A stretch of DNA of 64,000 nucleotides. Origin: Neodiprion pinetum. Taxonomy: Eukaryota; Arthropoda; Insecta; Hymenoptera; Diprionidae. This document shows positions 60,377-64,000 of the stretch, piece by piece (position 1 is the stretch's first letter; the number at the start of each line of letters is the position of its first letter). Where the stretch lies: the NCBI RefSeq assembly GCF_021155775.2, contig NC_060237.1, positions 8,581,832 to 8,645,831 of the forward strand, written 5' to 3'. Both the position numbers and the translations under genes were made by a program. The notes under the pieces are model-generated. The model worked only from the letters and a program-made list of their open reading frames with translations, was not told the DNA's origin and did not search any database.

Positions 60377-63140
60377 CGAAAAAGGACAAAGAAGATCCTT
60401 AAAATCTGTTATCCACGTTTTTATCAAGTTGAAAATAAATCGAAGCGTTGAAAAATCCAATGGGGAAAAAAAACATGCCAGAAGAGTTGATTTTTGTATC
60501 GTGTAAGGAAAAAAAAAATTAATATTAGTCATATTCGTAATAACATTAATAACAGTAACAATGATAATGATAATGATAACAATAATAGTTATAATCCTTC
60601 TACCTTTGTAATAGTAATAATAAAGATCATAAGCATGTATCGTGTAAGATTGATTGATCGAATAATAATAATAACAGTAATAATAAGAATAAGAATAATA
60701 AGAATAATAAGAATAACAATAACAACAACAACAATAACAATAATAACGATAACAATAATAATTATAATAATATAAAGTGTTGCGTAGATGTTAAGAAGAT
60801 CGTAATTAATAGTTATGGAACGGGGAAAAAAAAATCGACAAAATGACAAATACTTTGAAGATTGCACCCTCGCACACATAGCTCTGAAAAAATTGCTGTC
60901 CCGCACGCGTTTCGTCCCTTATGAAATACCCGTATAACCGCTGTATAGAAACTCTAGTGCAAAAATTTTTGTCCTTAAAATAGTCAGCGTGTCCAAGGAT
61001 GAAAAAAAAAACCAAAAAAAAACAATTATGTGCAAAAAAAAATTTGAACAAGTTTCCATGAACAATAAATTTACTGGTTAAGGGACCGAACTGTTTTTGT
61101 ATGAGAAGTAGAAAAGAATTGAGAGGAGCGCAGACAGAAAGAAAAAACCTTTGAAAAGGTTGTAATTTTTTATTCATGGACAATTTAGCTGTACCAATTT
61201 ATTTTTTCTTCCTTTCCTCGGAGAGCAGCATTTAAAAATCGAATCTAACGTGGGATTGTCGAAAAGAAAAGGAGAAACTTGAAATACATACATACATACA
61301 ATATGAGATGTATATATATAATATATATATATACACATATAAACGAGTACATAAATAAATAAATGAACATTCCGCGATACATTACATATTACTAATCCAA
61401 TTATTATGATTAGCAAATTACTATATGAGTATACATGTATATATAAATATATATATGCATGTATATGTATACATACCAACAATTAACTTATTCTAGCTCT
61501 ATTCTATCTCTATATTCTTCTACTACTGATTATATTTTTCTATTATATTTGTACGTTGACTTATACTTACTATCTATACAATTACATTCTAACGAACTAT
61601 GATAAATATTGCGCGCTTGATATTCAAACACGAGGTGAAACAAAAACAAAAATAAGAATAAAATAATAAGTATAGGTGAAAAGAAAACCGATTAAACAAT
61701 GATAGAACAGAAGGCAAACAAAGAAAAACCAAACACGATAACTCGCGACGAGTAAAGTGATGACGATTTGATATAGATTTGAAAAATTGAGGTTTATTAA
61801 TTAGGGTTTCGTTACGTTTCAAGATTTACGTTGTGTTGTGCATTTTAATCTCTATATTCTCTACGACCATGTAACACGTAACCTGTCTTTCTATGTACGA
61901 ATTGTATACATATACACGTACACGTACACACGTTCCTATATGTATACAATTAATATGAATATTATAATTATACGTACAGAATTATTCCAATATACAATCA
62001 ATGTATTCTTTAAGTATTTATATTATATTTATAATACTGTATCATGCACAAATTAATATCGAATTTACCAGGCCGTTTAGAGCTGGAAACTGGTTTCAAC
62101 GATAAAATCATTTATTAATTAGACGTTAGATATTATATTTATTTGTTTCAACGGTGTCTGTTTTTTTCAGATAATAATAATGATGATAATAATAAAAATC
62201 AGAAAAATCATTGGGAAATCAATACGAAAAATTGTGACAATTGAATCCGTTTTCAGCATTGACGCACCAATTTAGCGGAACAGGAAGAGAGCTAAAAAAA
62301 AAAAGAACAAAGATAGAAAAGAACAAACGTTTGTAAATATATTGACAGTGATTATACGTGTTATACACGAGTAACAATAGTCCATCAGTCGTATGATAAT
62401 GAGTAATAATAACAATATCATTTGCACATTCGTGCACTGAACAGAAGATATTAAAAATAACAATAATGATAAAATGAAATGAAGCTGTAGACTTTATGAT
62501 ATACTACATTTATCTAATTGGTCCAAAAATTGCACCGAATGTCTGAATCCACTTCCTTTCCTCCACGTTTACTTCCGCCTTTCTGCCGTGCGATACAGAT
62601 TATCAATCAAAACCATTCCATATTCAAACTTTCAACAATCGCACGTCTCACTCTTCGTCCAACCTTTTCTCAAAACACATGTCCGGACCTTACATCCAAT
62701 TCCATTCACCAAACGATCTTTAAATACACTTTCTTAACCAAACTACATTTCGACGAACATTGATTATTAATCAATATCCTACCAACAACCCTTCAGGTGT
62801 TTTTTTAATTACTTTAAGCTGGAAAAAACCAATGGTCTCTACATTTATTTTTATCAGCTATGCTTACAGCACGATCTGTTGAAAACGCAAAGCCGTGTTT
62901 CTACCCTCATCGCGATAATCGATTCCGTCATCATATAATTTCAAGATTGATAGATCGAAATTTTTACATTACTTATTCCATGTAGTACGAAGTAACGACG
63001 TGGAAATAAAGAAAAACAGGGGGAAATACGCAGGGAAACGGTTGTGTACAGAGGAATGGTAGGAACAAAGAAGATAAAGATAATATACGATAAGCCAACG
63101 TATTACACGTAATATGTGTCACATGAGTTGAACGAATATC

Positions 63141-63177
<37 letters not shown>

Positions 63178-64000
63178 TGCATAAGCTGCAGTCGCCACGA
63201 TTGTCTAATTATACATTCATACATATAACACTGACACTAATTGTACAACTAAGGCGAGGAAAAGATGTGACAAACTGAGTAATACGCAAAAAAGTAATGA
63301 AAAAAACAAAAAAAAACCATAGGATGTAAATGGTTAAGCAGGTCCTTAGGGATAGGGAGTTGGGTGTGTTAGTCCTGAAATCAATATGTTACGTATATAA
63401 GATTTATTGAATAATATAAGTTTAAACGTTTGTTTATACTTACACAGGCGCGAACGAGTTGCTATATGAATAATGATATGACGATGTAAGAGGACGAGAT
63501 GTTTTTAAGAAATTCAATTTATACTTAGGTATTTACGTAAGTAATTCTTGGTATGCCAACGCGCAAGAAAAATCATACTTCGCATCGTGCAAAATTCTGA
63601 AATCCGTTGGACTTTATTTTTCATGACAAAGGAAGAGAGAGAGAGAGAGAAAAAAAACAGGAATTTATGAATTGCTTCTATATCTACTGCTGAAATATTA
63701 ATAATTTGTTTATCCAGCTCTGTGTATAACGTGTACTCTCCCATCTCGTAATTAAATTAGGGCGACCAATTGCGCGACAATTTTTTTTTTTTTTTTATAA
63801 TCATCTCGATAGAGCCAAGGCGTATGTAACATATGCTATAAAGGTGTATTATGAAAAATATTGTGTAAGAAATCGTTTCAGGTTTAATATTTTGAATTGG
63901 CGAACTTACCCACCCAGTTCCAGCCCTTTAGGCGTTACATAATATTCACGTTTATTTGATTTTCGATTGTCAAAAGTTTCTATTTTTCCATCATACGATA

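Larger units (their letters stand above)
47601..64000. other. AT-rich region without recognisable gene
   Basis: The + strand is persistently A/purine-rich, with many A-runs (41 A at 54935-54975; 28 A at 59582-59609), AAT triplets and TA/TG tracts. Open frames are short and repeat-driven. A GC-richer patch at 59780-59970 and hairpins at 50928-51043 and 52741-52792 stand out. It may be distal brat 3' UTR, intergenic DNA, or the 3' region of a minus-strand gene starting beyond the window. Confidence 0.5.

Overview
The window looks like insect nuclear DNA. It is AT-rich and crowded with microsatellites and homopolymers, with introns and no operon logic. It carries one gene I can name with confidence: the orthologue of Drosophila brain tumor (brat), a TRIM-NHL translational repressor, at 35797-38091 on the + strand. 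The intact CpG content and the uninterrupted, rather compact 764-codon reading frame would fit Hymenoptera. That placement is an inference and was not tested by alignment.

Layout. Positions 1-35777 hold no coding region I can support. I read them as large introns, noncoding 5' exons and intergenic DNA upstream of the brat coding exon. Moderately GC/CpG-richer islands lie near 3.9-4.4 kb, 6.1-6.35 kb, 13-16.6 kb, 31.3-31.6 kb and 33.45-33.7 kb. Several end in consensus splice donors and are the best places to look for brat promoters and 5' exons. The coding exon opens at a splice acceptor (AG ends at 35777), reads through a four-codon upstream ORF, and starts brat at 35797. An in-frame stop 6 nt upstream fixes that start.

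Positions 38092-64000 contain no second gene I can recognise. The first several kilobases are most likely the brat 3' UTR. They contain U-rich runs, triplet repeats, Pumilio-type UGUANAUA sites and several possible poly(A) signals, as expected for a gene whose Drosophila orthologue has a long, neurally extended 3' UTR. From about 46 kb onward the + strand becomes persistently A/purine-rich. This may mark the end of that transcript, or a T-rich 3' region of a gene transcribed toward it from beyond the window.

The most interesting unexplained structures are long imperfect inverted repeats outside coding DNA. Two pre-miRNA-sized hairpins lie 105 nt apart (21492-21577 and 21682-21771). Others are at 3432-3545, 50928-51043, 42126-42174 and 52741-52792. 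None matches a microRNA I recognise.

No tRNA, rRNA, CRISPR array, identifiable transposon or viral insertion was recognised.
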